Part shown: positions 29,662 through 42,900 of the stretch, piece by piece | Position numbering within the stretch: position 1 is the first letter of the stretch | Layout: each line of letters opens with the position of its first letter | DNA from: Apostichopus japonicus | Taxonomy: Eukaryota > Echinodermata > Holothuroidea > Aspidochirotida > Stichopodidae | Assembly (NCBI RefSeq): GCF_037975245.1 | Contig: NC_092564.1 | Coordinates: 23,634,484-23,698,483, forward strand | Reading direction: 5' to 3' | Length of the DNA stretch: 64,000 bases | Translations under genes and position numbers: made by a program | Notes under the pieces: model-generated | Seen by the model: only the letters and a program-made list of their open reading frames with translations | The model's database searches: none | What the model was told of the DNA's origin: nothing

Positions 29662-32600
29662 AATTGCCAGGAATGAAATTTAACGACGTTGAACCATGTG
29701 ATGGAAGGGTGTTTCATTATATGAAGAGAGAGTTATAGAGATGAAAGATGATTTGTAAGGAAAAGTCTGTCTAAAAATTGCCATGGAATGCTCAATAGCT
29801 TGTAATTAAAATATTATGAAATGCTCAAGAAAAACTGATTATATTGGTTATTTGCACAAACAATCATTGTTTATGAAAGATTTACAATTTGGAAATTGCA
29901 GAATCACACATGTTGTAGTTTCCTTAAAGGAAGTGGTTCTATATTACAAGATTGACATTATTTTTTCCGATGACCTTCTGTTACATAACTTAACCAACAA
30001 GTAGGTAGTCCTGTGGGGGGGGGGGGGGGAGAGGGTGGAGGACTTAATTTCCTATGACACAAGCAAACACTACCTTTGTCTTCAGGACAATCAGATAATA
30101 TAATTATAATTGTTTGCGCTATAATCACACAGTCTTGTTACACAAATAACTTTGCTGTCTGACCTCTGGAAAAGAAAGCACTTGATTTCCAAAATCTTCA
30201 CCGACAAATTAAAAAGAAAAAAAATGTAACCGGATGCAATACTGCTGGACTTGCTTGTTGTAAAAACTTGGTATGGATTACTTAAGAAGTGATATCATAG
30301 AAGAAAATACTTTACTCCATTAAATTCTGGGGTTAAAATTAAGAAATGTCAAAAATGATAGATTAAAAATTTCCATTGGAAGTTAGAAATGTTGTAAGCA
30401 AATGATAAAAGGTGATAAAAAAGAACTGATTAGTTAGTTTAGGCTGGAATGGGATTTGACCATTGACATCAGAAAAACAAAAAAACAGAAATAGGACAGT
30501 TTTTTTTTTAAACGTTTATGGTAAAACTTTTAAAGACGAAGAACAGTATTAAACTTCAAGGAAATTAAACTTTCATTGTTAATATACAAGTTTCAACTTA
30601 TTCTGTTTTTTGAGATATATTTTAAGTTCTTCATCAACATTTTAGTTATATTCATTTTTACTGTGAAAGCAATCTATTCATAAAATTTCTTTCTTTCCCC
30701 CCCCCCACCCCCTGTTAAGAAACACTGCGATTTTTAAATAGTATTAATCAAAGCAACTCATTCTTGTGTCGGGAAAGGAAAAGTTTCTTTAATGATTTTC
30801 CCTCCAAGTATTAAATGTGTCAGTTTTTTTTTTTTTCTTTTGACTTGCTACAATGTTTTCAACTTTTGAAATTGTATCAATGAAGACAGCCATTTTGTGT
30901 CCTATCTGAAGATCCTGAACGACCATTAATCCTGTTACAATGTAGTTATTTATCTTTTAAAATTATGAAATTTTGCTTCATATAATCATGAATTTTGTTA
31001 TGTTGGTGTAAGGGTTAGGCTTGCAGCTTGCATGTGATTATTAATACTAGCATAACAAAAGTCCTTGACGGACAAAATTTGTCAGAATTGCCTTAGGTCG
31101 TAAGTTAGTGTCTATGGGGAGTTCCAGAATGGTGTACAAACATCCTTGACTCATTGTTGCATGTGCATTTACTAAAAACCAGCAATGAACGGCAAAAATG
31201 TCGATTTCAGAACAAGTTTGTAACCATTATGACAAGCTCATATACAGGTACATAGACAAGCACAAAATATTTCAAATTTTATTTATTGCGCAAAGAAAAT
31301 CTTTATTACCTAAAAAGAATGTGTTCAAATCAAAAGTTTTTAGTCTGTTGATCAGGTGTTACCAATTTACAGAAGACAAATCAAACCAAAGCATTTATTT
31401 GAATTTTTTTTTTTTTTTTAATAACCACCTGGCTTTTTTTGATAAAAAAAAAAGAAGCAAATTCTATAGTACCATATATTACAACATTTCACAAATCTTT
31501 GGTTGATCATTAGCCATGTACTATGAATGAGTCCATTTAACTTTCTACCATTCTTAAACAATTTGCTTCACAATTTTTTGCCATGATTCAAAAGAATTGT
31601 TATGAAAAGGGCAAAACTTACCAAAAGTCCATCTGAGATGGCAAGGACTACAACAGCTTGTCAGAGTAATGTTCAACAATATTCACGCACATTATGACAG
31701 ATAATAAATTCTTGTCATATGTGGGAATCAGCACTCATTGCAATGTGTAGCTGTAGCAGATGACAAGATATTGTCTAATTCGATGTTATATTGCCATGGC
31801 AACAACGGGTTGACAAAAACATCCAAATTACTGCCCGAAATGCACATAGCTTCAATGTTGTAATGGTTGATGTTTCTCTATATAGATGAGTATTTCTCTA
31901 GAATGGTGACCAGAATAAATTCTTCCAGCTAGAACCTCTTTGTTATAAAATGAGGCAAAACTAACTGTAATATGCAATATATGAGAGAAGGGTCTTAACT
32001 TTTACTGGTAACTTGGTTAAAACCAGGTTTTTTTTGTTTATCAGTTTCATAATTATGGTTTAGTCCATGGGACTCAAATATCCCAGCCAATCAAAACTTT
32101 CCATTTATAATTTATTCATGATGTATTATGATGTTATATCTTGGTTGCAACAAGATCCATTGTGTCTGATAATTTTGCTACGGCATTAAATAATAGCAGA
32201 ATAAAAATGGATAAAACCTTTAACATGCCTTTTCTCTTTCTTTTTGGCCATCGTTAGGGTCTTTTTATCCCTGGAATTTAATAATTTTCCCATTAACAGA
32301 AATTATAAATCTATTTTGATTTTACTGATAGTTAATTCAGCCTGGTGACATTCAATGTACCAATAGCAAACCAGTATGTTGTTTGTCTATATACAATTTA
32401 CTGAGTGAAAGTGCAAACTGTATGATCCTGGAGATTAGAGATTAACATGGAAGGGAAAAGTTGGGGAAGGGGCCGAGGTGGGTGGTCTGGTGGACTCTGA
32501 GGTGATAAAGCAATAAACTGGTATTTAAACATTGAATGTAATTGGGACATTACATTCGAATGTTGATGGGTATATTACTCCCTGGAAATGATTTGAATGT

Positions 32601-33941
32601 TATGCCCACTATGTGTGAACCCATGAAGACTCAACCATTGGATGGGTGGTGGAGGAGGTTAAATATCTTAAACCCATGTCTTACCCATTTCTACTGGTCC
32701 CCTTCCTCCCCTGCAGCACCTCCCTCCCAACGTGTCAGCATTACAGAAGTAGCTTTAAAAAACCCACAGACAACCTATTTTAATCCATATCCTGGAGTAA
32801 GGAAATTTGGTACCTGGCAACGAAAGTTATCTTTCTGGCAGCCTTCACTTAAAGTGAGGAAAAAGATTGCATAAATTTTTACGTATTTGGGGTTTTTAAC
32901 TAAACGTTTGGAATATCATTATCTGTGTTATTGTCGAATCTGTGACGGCTTAGCATTTATTGGTTGGAAACAACATTTGAAATTGTCGAGTTTAAAATCG
33001 ATAATATTCATATCTGTATAGAAAAATCTACAATATCATTACTGTGACAAATTGGACAGCATTCAAATAATCTGTAATTAATATGTCTTGTAAGGCTTTA
33101 CCGCTAATATTGTCTATATCACGCTAATAGATACCACAGTTACTCGAGCTCGTTTCACATTCCCATATATCCCATTCCCATGTATGCACTGCCACTCCCT
33201 TCGACCCTTTCCCACCCCCGCTTGTTACGGTGACTACATTGAAGCTTATACATAGTGAGTGTGCCCTTCAATACGTTTGCTCTTATTCTTTTTTATATAA
33301 ATGAAAATAATAAGAAGCAAGGAATCATTCGTCCAGTGTTACCTCCTGTTCAGAATTTCCTACTGTAAATAACATAGTTGTAAAAGTAATCAAGGCCCGG
33401 GAATTTCTCTCGTCAGCTCGAAGTGAATTGCAGATATAATATGACAAACCCTGCCCCAAATATTAAAATATGAAGATGGCTTGTGCTATCACAGGGGATA
33501 TGCAATGTTAACTGTCCCAAATTCCTTTTACCGGAGTCGGTAGAAAAGTTCAGGGTTTATTACCATAGAAATAACGATGATGCCTACTCTACTAAGTTTT
33601 ATATAGTCCATAGAGCAGAATAACTGCTCTATGATAAAGTTCCTTTAGACTTTGTTAATGTAGTTTACTGTAAAAGTTTGTTATGATTTTATGATAGCCA
33701 CGCCCCCAACCGCAGATAAAGTACCGCAAATTGCGTAACATTGACCGATGTGCGTGCATCGTAGGCTAACGTGGCATTAACTCACAGTTCGTTAAAACTG
33801 GTACCCGTTATGTTAGTGTTGACCTCGATATAGATATAGTCTTCTGCAAGCCAGATACACGTAGTATAACGCCGCGCACGTTATACTGTGTGTGAAATAC
33901 AAGTAACAACAGTGTCGTGGACTTAGCTGAAAGGATTCATT
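29662..33941. other. AGPS 3' UTR and intergenic region to PDIA5
   Basis: AT-rich sequence with homopolymer runs. The proximal part must be AGPS 3' UTR, but no single polyadenylation site can be chosen. I recognise no coding exon. An ORF at 32542-32874 has no recognisable protein features. The last 250 bases before 33942 should contain the PDIA5 promoter and 5' UTR. Confidence 0.4.
33766..33775 (+). promoter_or_regulatory. Candidate UPRE-like site upstream of PDIA5
   Basis: CTAACGTGGC, about 170 bases upstream of the start codon, contains ACGTGG and matches the TGACGTGG unfolded-protein-response element except for one base. PDI-family genes are often induced through XBP1 or ATF6. A single short match could be chance. 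Confidence 0.25.
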
Positions 33942-36900
33942 ATGGATTGGCACTTCGTTGGCGTGTTGCTTTGTCTTGTAAGTAATTTTTTAGTATGAAA
34001 CAACCGTGAAGTTCTTATAAAGTCAATATTTTCGTGTTGCCATTGCTGTAATCTTATTAAACGGACACTTTTTCGGCAAGAGACGATGTAGGCTAAATGT
34101 CCCTTTCACACTAACGTTAGGCACTGTAAGTTTGTACAGACTGTACGTAGCAGGGTAGGCAGTATTACAATTTTTTGTAAATTGAGTTATTACAATTCGT
34201 TTAAAGATTTTGTTCTGTAGTTATGTTTAGTTTGATGAGGAACTGTTAAGTTTTTTTTAGTGTGCAGTGCTGTTAGTTGTTGTCTGTTGTGTGTGAATCT
34301 GTTTTGCGTGAAGTTGCAACCTAGTCTCCATAATACGAGATGTTAACTCTCTGATTTTACCAGAAATCTTCTTGTTTATTAGACAATCTCACAATCTCAC
34401 AATTTTATGTGTTAACCATCCGGAAAATTTTGATTTCCAAATTGCAATCGTAAATGGGCTATGCGTATGCTTGCCTTTCGGAAAGTGGAGAAAATCTTGT
34501 GTAAAATGCTAAATGCCATTGTGTTCTGCAATGCTAAACGCTAGTGTGACAGTTACTGTAACAAAGCCTATATGATTGCATCGGTGACTTGTTAAACACA
34601 TTTAAAATATTGCTTTGTTTCTTTTCGTATTGTTGTCTGTTATTCAGTCGACTTTGCTCAATTCTTGATATTTATTCTCTGATCTCCTGATTTTTTGGGG
34701 AGATAAAATTGCAATTTCCCTTTTTTTTTTGGGTGAAAGACAAGTTGGCAGGTCTGATAATATAAATCAATGCCACAGCTGAGCCCAAATACAAAGCCTT
34801 AAAAAAGGAGGTTGTAAGTCAACAATTAAATTGTAAATTTCTGTGAGGTACAGAGTGCACCTATTGTTGTGTTCATGCAGTTAAAATACTGTGCATTAAT
34901 TTACCTGCAGTGTATTGACATGCTGAATATCACATAAACTTACAGGAGCAATGAAAATATGTTGACAAGACTGTACTATGGCTGTACACCGTGGCCGAAC
35001 GTCCATACAGTCAGGGGGGGCGGATGCCCCCCATGACGGACTCAAATGGACTGCAGGCTCCTTTTTCAGCTAATTAACACTTTTTACTTATTCGCGATTA
35101 TTGACTTTTTTATTGTGCTGTCATCTACCTATTGACATTTGTCGCATTTTGTTGGCGATAACACCTATTTATTCTCCGTTTATCTGCAAATTAGCAAGGC
35201 CCGGAAAGGGTCACTTCCGACGATCTAGGGAGTATCTTTACTCAAAAAATTTCTGTACGCTCTGCGCCAATCTGTGGTGGCGCTCAGCTTAGATAAAGTC
35301 GAAAGCACCCATACAGACCATTCAAGCTGACCGAAGTCAGTCTCTTAGATTCATATTTAACGTCCATGATTATGAATTATCAATTGTCAACAACTCTTGG
35401 AGTGACTTGAACTTGGGATCTCATGATTGAAAGGCACTAGCGTATATCACAGGATATCTTTGTGTTAACATATCCGTCCCTTACCCCTTTCCCTTCCCCA
35501 AAAATTTGGTGGAAATGCAGATTTTTGGTATTCTTTGAGATGTTCAGTGTTAAGGGTATCCCACCGTAGGGTATTCCAGGGTTAAGGGTATCCCACCCTG
35601 TTAAACCATTATGATTTATACAACAGTACTTAAATATCTTTTGGTTGTGCAGATTTGTGCAAGTGTATCTACTTCTGCTAAGAAGACTTCCAACAGGAAT
35701 CTTGTCCAGGATGTCACAGACATCAAAGAGTTTAAGAAGGTGTTGAGAACCAGGACAAATGTTTTAGTGGTCTTTGCTGACAATGGTAAGTTTCTTTCTA
35801 TTGTCCTTCCTGATACTGATGCTATTAATAACCTTTCTATGTGTTGTATTGTTTTATAGTCAAGTAAAACAATACTTGCCCTATTACTATAGGGCCAAGA
35901 ATGTCTTTACCCTGAGAGAGGTGTCTGGAGGGCAAATAGCCCGAATAATTTATCCAGCTTCGCAAACTGCTATGCAAAATCAACAAATTTCTATGAATGC
36001 AACAAGTGCAATGAATTTGTCAACAGTTTTTGCATTCACAGAGACAATAGCATAATTTGTAAGAGACAAATTCAAAGCTCTTCAAAAATGGTAAACAAAA
36101 GTTGAACAATAAATTATTCCCAGGCAAATGTAGGCGGGGGAGGTGGATTTAGATGCAAGAGCGAGATAAACTGTCTTTTGAAGTAACTCAAGTTGCCTGC
36201 TTCAATCAGGATGGTCTGATGGTCTTTCTGTATCAATGCCAATGAACTCTTGTTACCTAGGGTTGTAGCCAGTGTTGAGGATTGGTGGGGGGGGAGGGGG
36301 GATTGACATCAAAACGTTTCTGACATTTATTTCTTTCAAATGGCCTACATTTAAAGCCTAAAAAGTGGAAACTTGTAAGTCCTACAGAAATGTGGAACGA
36401 TTGAGATTATAGCACCATTCTGCTTTTAAACCCTCGTTGGCTCTTACCTCAACAGAAATTTCTCACCACTCCCCTTAGACCCTTCTCCAGGTAGGACGTT
36501 AGCCAACATTTGTGACCCTCCTGGCCTCCTCCCCAAATTGGAACTCTTGCTAAAGGCCTGGTTATCCTTCAAATGAAATTCCATCATCCCTTAGCTATCC
36601 CCTCCTATTGGCTCATAATGTATGGTCTCTCTCCCTGAAACAATTGAGGTTCTATATATTTAAATAATGCACAGTGAAGTTTCTTCATTTCAATACTTTA
36701 TTACTACTGTAAAAATACTTTATTTGTTTGATATACCAAACTGCTACACATCCCTTGCATTTGTCTGAGTAATTTAATGATGTTTGCATAAACAGATAAA
36801 ATTATTCTCTTTGCCATGGCACACCACTGATTGTCAAGTTGTTTTGTTTACTGTGGTCTGGTCCTCCCACATTTATTGCAAGGGTTCCTTGTACTGCCCT

Positions 36901-39900
36901 AACCACACCCGTGCATTGCACGTCACACATGCACCGAGGATGAAACTGTGCATGCACTCAATGTACACACTTCCACTCAGGAAAAGGAACCATGTGGTAT
37001 CATTATTGACCTCTGACCTTCACAACATGTATGCATTAGTCCCTGTAACCTTCTTTGAACCTCTTGTTGATGAATCTTGTAAATTTAGAAGTCAGAAAAC
37101 AGTAAAATCTGAAAATCAGGAATGAAAAATCCTAATATCCATTGACAACTAGGTTCTACATAAATTGTAGCTTCAAAGAAATATGAGCTCTTCAACTCCA
37201 AACATAATTTGAACTTTCCTGGATGTTTTACTGGGTGTTGCAAAGCTGCTTTTGGGTCTGGAATTTTTTATAGCAAACCTAAAGAGTCTTTCTTAAAATA
37301 ACATTGCATTTGATCAAATCTAGACACCCACTGTGATTTTGTTTTGTTGCTCTAATTGAAGGTTAATTGGCAGATAATTAATGACATCATTTAGGTTCAT
37401 GTCAACATTTCATTACCAAGAAATATTGTCATGTCAGTATTGATTGAATTGAACTAAGGAATATGTTTTAAAAACTGGAAAAGTTTAAAATTTTCATAAT
37501 TTTACCTATATAGTTAAATAACATCACAAAACGGATCACAAAATTGACCATACACTTTCTCATCTCTCACGAATTGTGATCGCTTTTGATTAAAATTACT
37601 TGCTAATAGGCAAGTCTTTTGTCAAGAAATTCTAATAAGTAAGACCAAAAAAAGGGGAGATGTGCAAAGTGTTAAGGAAGAAGGGATTTGGCTGCAAACT
37701 CTTAGCGCTACCAAAATTTGTATTCAATACCAGCCATCTTTGTGACTTTCATTTTGAAAGTTATTTCGATATTTCAGTTTGGTGAATTGTCGTCTTGTTT
37801 TTTAACCGTTTCACAGAGAAAGGAGCGAGAGGTTGGATGGACATAGTCTCTGATACTGCCTTTGAGATGAAAGGCCTGGCCACGGTCGTATTTGTTCCCT
37901 GCGATGACACTAAGAAGATGTGTAAAAAATTAAAGGTGTCCCCTCCACCGGTTATGATCAAACATTACAAGTACGTCGTTCCATTTCATAGTTTGGCTCC
38001 GTACCAAATCAGGGCTGCATGGTTTGTAATGTACTGCAGAGACCTGTGAGATATTGTTATTCATTTGCCTGCTTGTGCAAGGATGGTACTAAAAGTACTG
38101 CCCACCTCACACTCATTGAGGCACTGAATTACTGAAGTTTTGGTGGGTTAAATGTGCATTGCTTTAGAGACAGGGGGGTGTTCAAAGGTTAAAGGTCATT
38201 GAAAGCAACATATTAAACAATGTTCATCAAAGGGTTCAATAGCAGTCAAACATGACAAATTTATTTGCAAAAAATATGTGACAAGTTTTTATCTCATTAC
38301 CCAAGTTTTGAATTGGGATTAATTAACACAAAATGTCAAAGGTCACTCGTTCAATGGAAGTCAAAGGTCATACTTTGCCAGATTTGTGCAAATCATATCA
38401 AATATATTGTATCCTCAATGGTAATCCTACTGGACTTAAAACTTGTTGGATGTAGGCATATGCTGCTGAGCCTAGGTGAGTGATGATGTCAGTGGACAGA
38501 GGTCAAAGGTCATTGAAGCCAAGAAACTGTGACTATTGTAAGCTTGTAGAATGGACTATGTATATGTGCTCTACAGTATTTCATGTCGTAGACAATTTTT
38601 AAAAAATCTGTTCATATTTGACACAAGCTGTCTGTTAAATTGTGTTGCACGTATAGCTTACTTATTAGTAGACTTTTTAACCATTGAAGAAATCACATCC
38701 AGGGATTCCAGGGATTAATATTTTGTGGAAGAGGTCGTCATCCTCACCCCTGGGTGTTCCTCTCTGCCAGACTGTTTTGCTTATTGAGCACTGGTAATCC
38801 CAACCCCAACACCTGCATTTCACTAAATCATGTGTGTTAAATTACTTAAGAGATGTAGTCTATATACTATACACAATCGACCCATCCCTGCCCGGAGACA
38901 TGGCTATGATTTCTCCATCTCGAGGCCTCGAGGGTATTTTTACAACGGTTTATCACCATTCAGGTGAAAATATAATTACTGTGTCGTGTTTGCTCACTGA
39001 CAGTAGGCCTTCCTATCTTGTCAGATATCATCTTTGCTCGTATGGCAAAGAATCCAATTTCCCTTTGTATCACTTGTAAAATGTTCAAGGATTCAACTGT
39101 TTGTAACCTTGGCAGATGAGTATTTTGTAGTTGGTACATGTATACCCTAAGGTTATTTTGATTTGAATTTTTCTGTAATATCTGCAAAATATTGCAAAAC
39201 AGACTCATGGCTCTGAACAGTGAAACAACCATGTCCTATAGGTGACACTTTGTTTTCCTAACCATGGAATGGCTATTGTAATTTTAATAGGAGTGTTATG
39301 TAGTTGCTCAGAACCTCCCAAAATATGACCAAAAAGAAATCCTTTCACTATTGTTGAGTTGTTGTTGACAATTCAGAGTTGTTGACAATTGACAATTCAT
39401 AATTATGGACGTTAAATATGAATGTAAGAGACTGACTTAGGTCAGCTTGCGGCTTTGATAAGCCAATGAGGCTTCTTCGCGAGTTCCTGCTTGCAGGAGG
39501 ATCTAAAATACATACATACAAACATACATACATACTATGCATAGCAAGTTTAGTTAATTGATTTCTGGTCAGTGTCCAGGAGAGACCGAAATGAATAGTA
39601 ATGATGCAACATTTTTGTAGTTTAAGGGCAAACAGTTTGAAGTGTACACTCAACTTTGAAGCTATTTTTGGTTTTTATTTTTGATTGCAGGGATGGAGAA
39701 TTTAACAAAGATTATGACAGGTTAAAAACAGTAAAGGTAAGCGTAAGAACTCTCGGCTCTGACATGTCAATCGGCCATATATTTGTTAGGCAACACCTTG
39801 TGTGAATATTTTAGCACCAAAATACTTCATGTACTTCAAATACTTTGTCTTAACTTATTTTGAATGAAATGCCCACTGGTACCTTTGTACAGTATATTCA

Positions 39901-42900
39901 ACATCTTGTACCGACGGTACTCTGTGTTATTATTCATAATTACGCTATATTTCCACGTTTAGTTTGCATTTTCGAAGAATGTTATATTGTCACCGATAAT
40001 TAGGAATCTTGCCTAATATCTTATGCTCATATTTTAACCCCCTCTTCTTTGTTTTAACTGAACTTCCTTCTGGATTGCAGTATTAACAGACGCATTGTGT
40101 TTTCCCTTTCTCTACAGTCAATGGCTAAATTCCTTAAAGATCCAACTGGGGACATTCCATGGGAGGAAGACCCTGGTGCACAAGATGTACAGCACCTTGA
40201 AACTCCAAAGGTACATGATTTACATTTCATTTGCATAACAATGATGACAATTGTTTCAATCGCAACACTATAAGTTGTGCGATGTAGTGCGTTTTGAGAT
40301 CAAACGACGATAGGAAGTTTCAAAGGTTTCTTGCCAATGATGGACTTGGTTTATTGTGTTTTTGAAGATTTTTTTGAGGGGAAAGGAGGGGGTTGGGTTC
40401 GTTCCTTAAAAAGGCCAGAATTAATTAGTAATACATTACTTAACCTTTTAACTTTTGGATATTTGTCTGAGAAAGTATTTTTTTTTTCTTTTTAAATGCA
40501 GCAAAAGTATGCAATTGGAGTTCTCTAGTTGTCAATTGAATTCAAAGTTTTATTTTCTGATAAGAAATTATTGATATGAACTTTCAGAAGTGCATGTACA
40601 ACACCAACTTTGGGTTACTCATTCTGAACACAGCTGTCATTGAGCAGTTCAGGCAGTGTGTATGGCTTTGCAGTATACATTCCTACTTGGTTTCTGTCTG
40701 TTGTTTAACGCTTAACTCCAGAAGGAAATGGTTTCTAAACTTTATACTAATTCATCGGGATAGTTTCAGTAAGGAAACAGTTACCTGAAATGTTCTCAGG
40801 GATAGGAAAACTATTGTAACAATTGAGTGTAGTACTCTTAAAAAGTTCATTTAAACAGAACCTTTATGTGTCAACAGAATGGAGAGTTTCAATGGCTGTT
40901 AAATTGGCTAATAAAACAAGTATTAAAGATGGACTTTGAAGTTGTTCCTCTTTCATGTTAGAGAGAAAGTTCCCGATTTCTGCTGACCCGTTCTTTGATA
41001 GGTTTATGTGTTAGTTTCTGTTATTTGGTTACTCTTTGTTGTAAAAAAAAAAATTTTCACAGAAAATACTTCATAGTAACATTTCATGATTTTTTTTTCC
41101 AGTCTTTCAATAAACTTATTAGCAGTGAGAAGAAACCCATCTTGATTATGTTTTATGCACCATGTGAGTATCTAGGCTTGACTATCTTAAATTATTTTTA
41201 AATATTACCCTCAGATCACCCCCTCCCCGCCCATTCTTCCACCGTTTCACACCCTTGTACCCACAAAAAGCTGGTTTTGATTGACCTCAGATCTCAGCTT
41301 GCCAAAAAGTTGTCAAAACTTTGTAAAAAGTTGTTTTCTTAGGTGTGTTCAGGACCATTCTGATTATTGACAAACATGGAGGGTGGGTTGAAGTCGAAGA
41401 AAATTACGTGACTAATGGACGGAAAACATTGGTACAAAATGTTAGGAGTTTTAGCATGAGTGACTTTCCTTTGAATATAAAGAGAGGGGATGGATGGTGG
41501 GAGGGGGTGGGGGGGTGGGAATGTTGTTCACTTGTAACCCTCAAAAAGAATTTAATTAGAAACATTGGTGGAATTTTTAAACTATGTGATAAATTGCTTT
41601 GAAGAAACCTTTCATGTTATGGAAAATATGTTTTGAGCGATTATCTGTTTTGGGGAATTAAAGCCCTCTCAAATCAGTTGGAGAACCAGCTTTGATGGAA
41701 TCTGCATGTTTTTTTCTTTGACCCCATTATTAAAGGCATTGATGACTTGCCCCAAACGGGATGCCGCCCTCTGAAAAAAGTTAACCCTTGCAAGTGAAGT
41801 TTTTTTCTTGTCGCAAAATGCAGACAGTAATGAAACGTGATACCTTGTTACCTTTTATCTTGACCTGAGATATCCATCGCTGCTATGTACACTGTGTTGT
41901 GGGTATTGACTGTAGCTGCATGTATGGACTGTACACTAGTGTCTTATTACCGACCGTAGCAAGCGGTGTGTGTATTTTCTGGGATCGATGGTAGTGTCTA
42001 ACACGTCTGTTACACCTCATTAGAAACTTGGTCAGATTACCGGCATTAGACATTTCTTTGTGCAGGAGTCTTCACACCCTTTAAGCAATTTGGCAATTTA
42101 AGCTGTATTTTAGTGGTGAAAAATGTGCCATAGGGATATGTACCTACAGAGGGCGCTATTGCTAAATCAATGTTAATATTAACTCGTCTTGCAGTATTAA
42201 GACGGACGGCATCAAAGGCAATGTCGAGAGTGCTAGCATCAATATTGTTCTTTCTCTCTTCACTTAATTTGTATACCTCTTATCTTATTTTCAGGGTGTG
42301 GTCATTGTAAAAGAATGAAGCCAGAGTTTGCTCAAGCAGCTACAGAACTAAAGTCTGATGCTGTAAGTAACTATTAGTAACTTGAAGTAACTGTAACTTG
42401 AAGAAACTGTATGTAACTTGAAGTCTATTAGTAACTTGAAGTAATTATTAGTAACTTGAAGAAACTGTATGTAACTTGAAGTCTATTAGTAACTTGAAGT
42501 AATTATTAGTAACTTGAAGTAACTAATAGTAACTTGAAGTAACTGTAACTTGAAGAAACTGTAAGTAACTTGAAGTCTATCAGTAACTTGAAGTAATTGT
42601 AACTTGAAGAAACTGTACGTAACTTGAAGTAGTCGAAAGAGTACTTATTTATTGAGCACTTGTCGTATTATTTGTAGTATGTTGTATCGAATTAGTTTTT
42701 TGCAAGTAATGTGTGGGATGCCATTTCCATTACATTGCCACCAATCTTGGCTCGAGACATTGCCATGTCGTTCTGTACATGCCTTAAAAAATTACAGTGT
42801 GCAAACTAAATCAACTAAAATGTGTCATGGACATTGTGGGTAAGTTTAGCAGTGAACTGTTGTAGTAAAGCCAAACTCATAGGCATGTTTTGCTTGCTTT

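Noticed and set aside
32542-32874. 110-aa ORF between AGPS and PDIA5
   Set aside because: No conserved motif, atypical composition and no splice partners; most likely chance.
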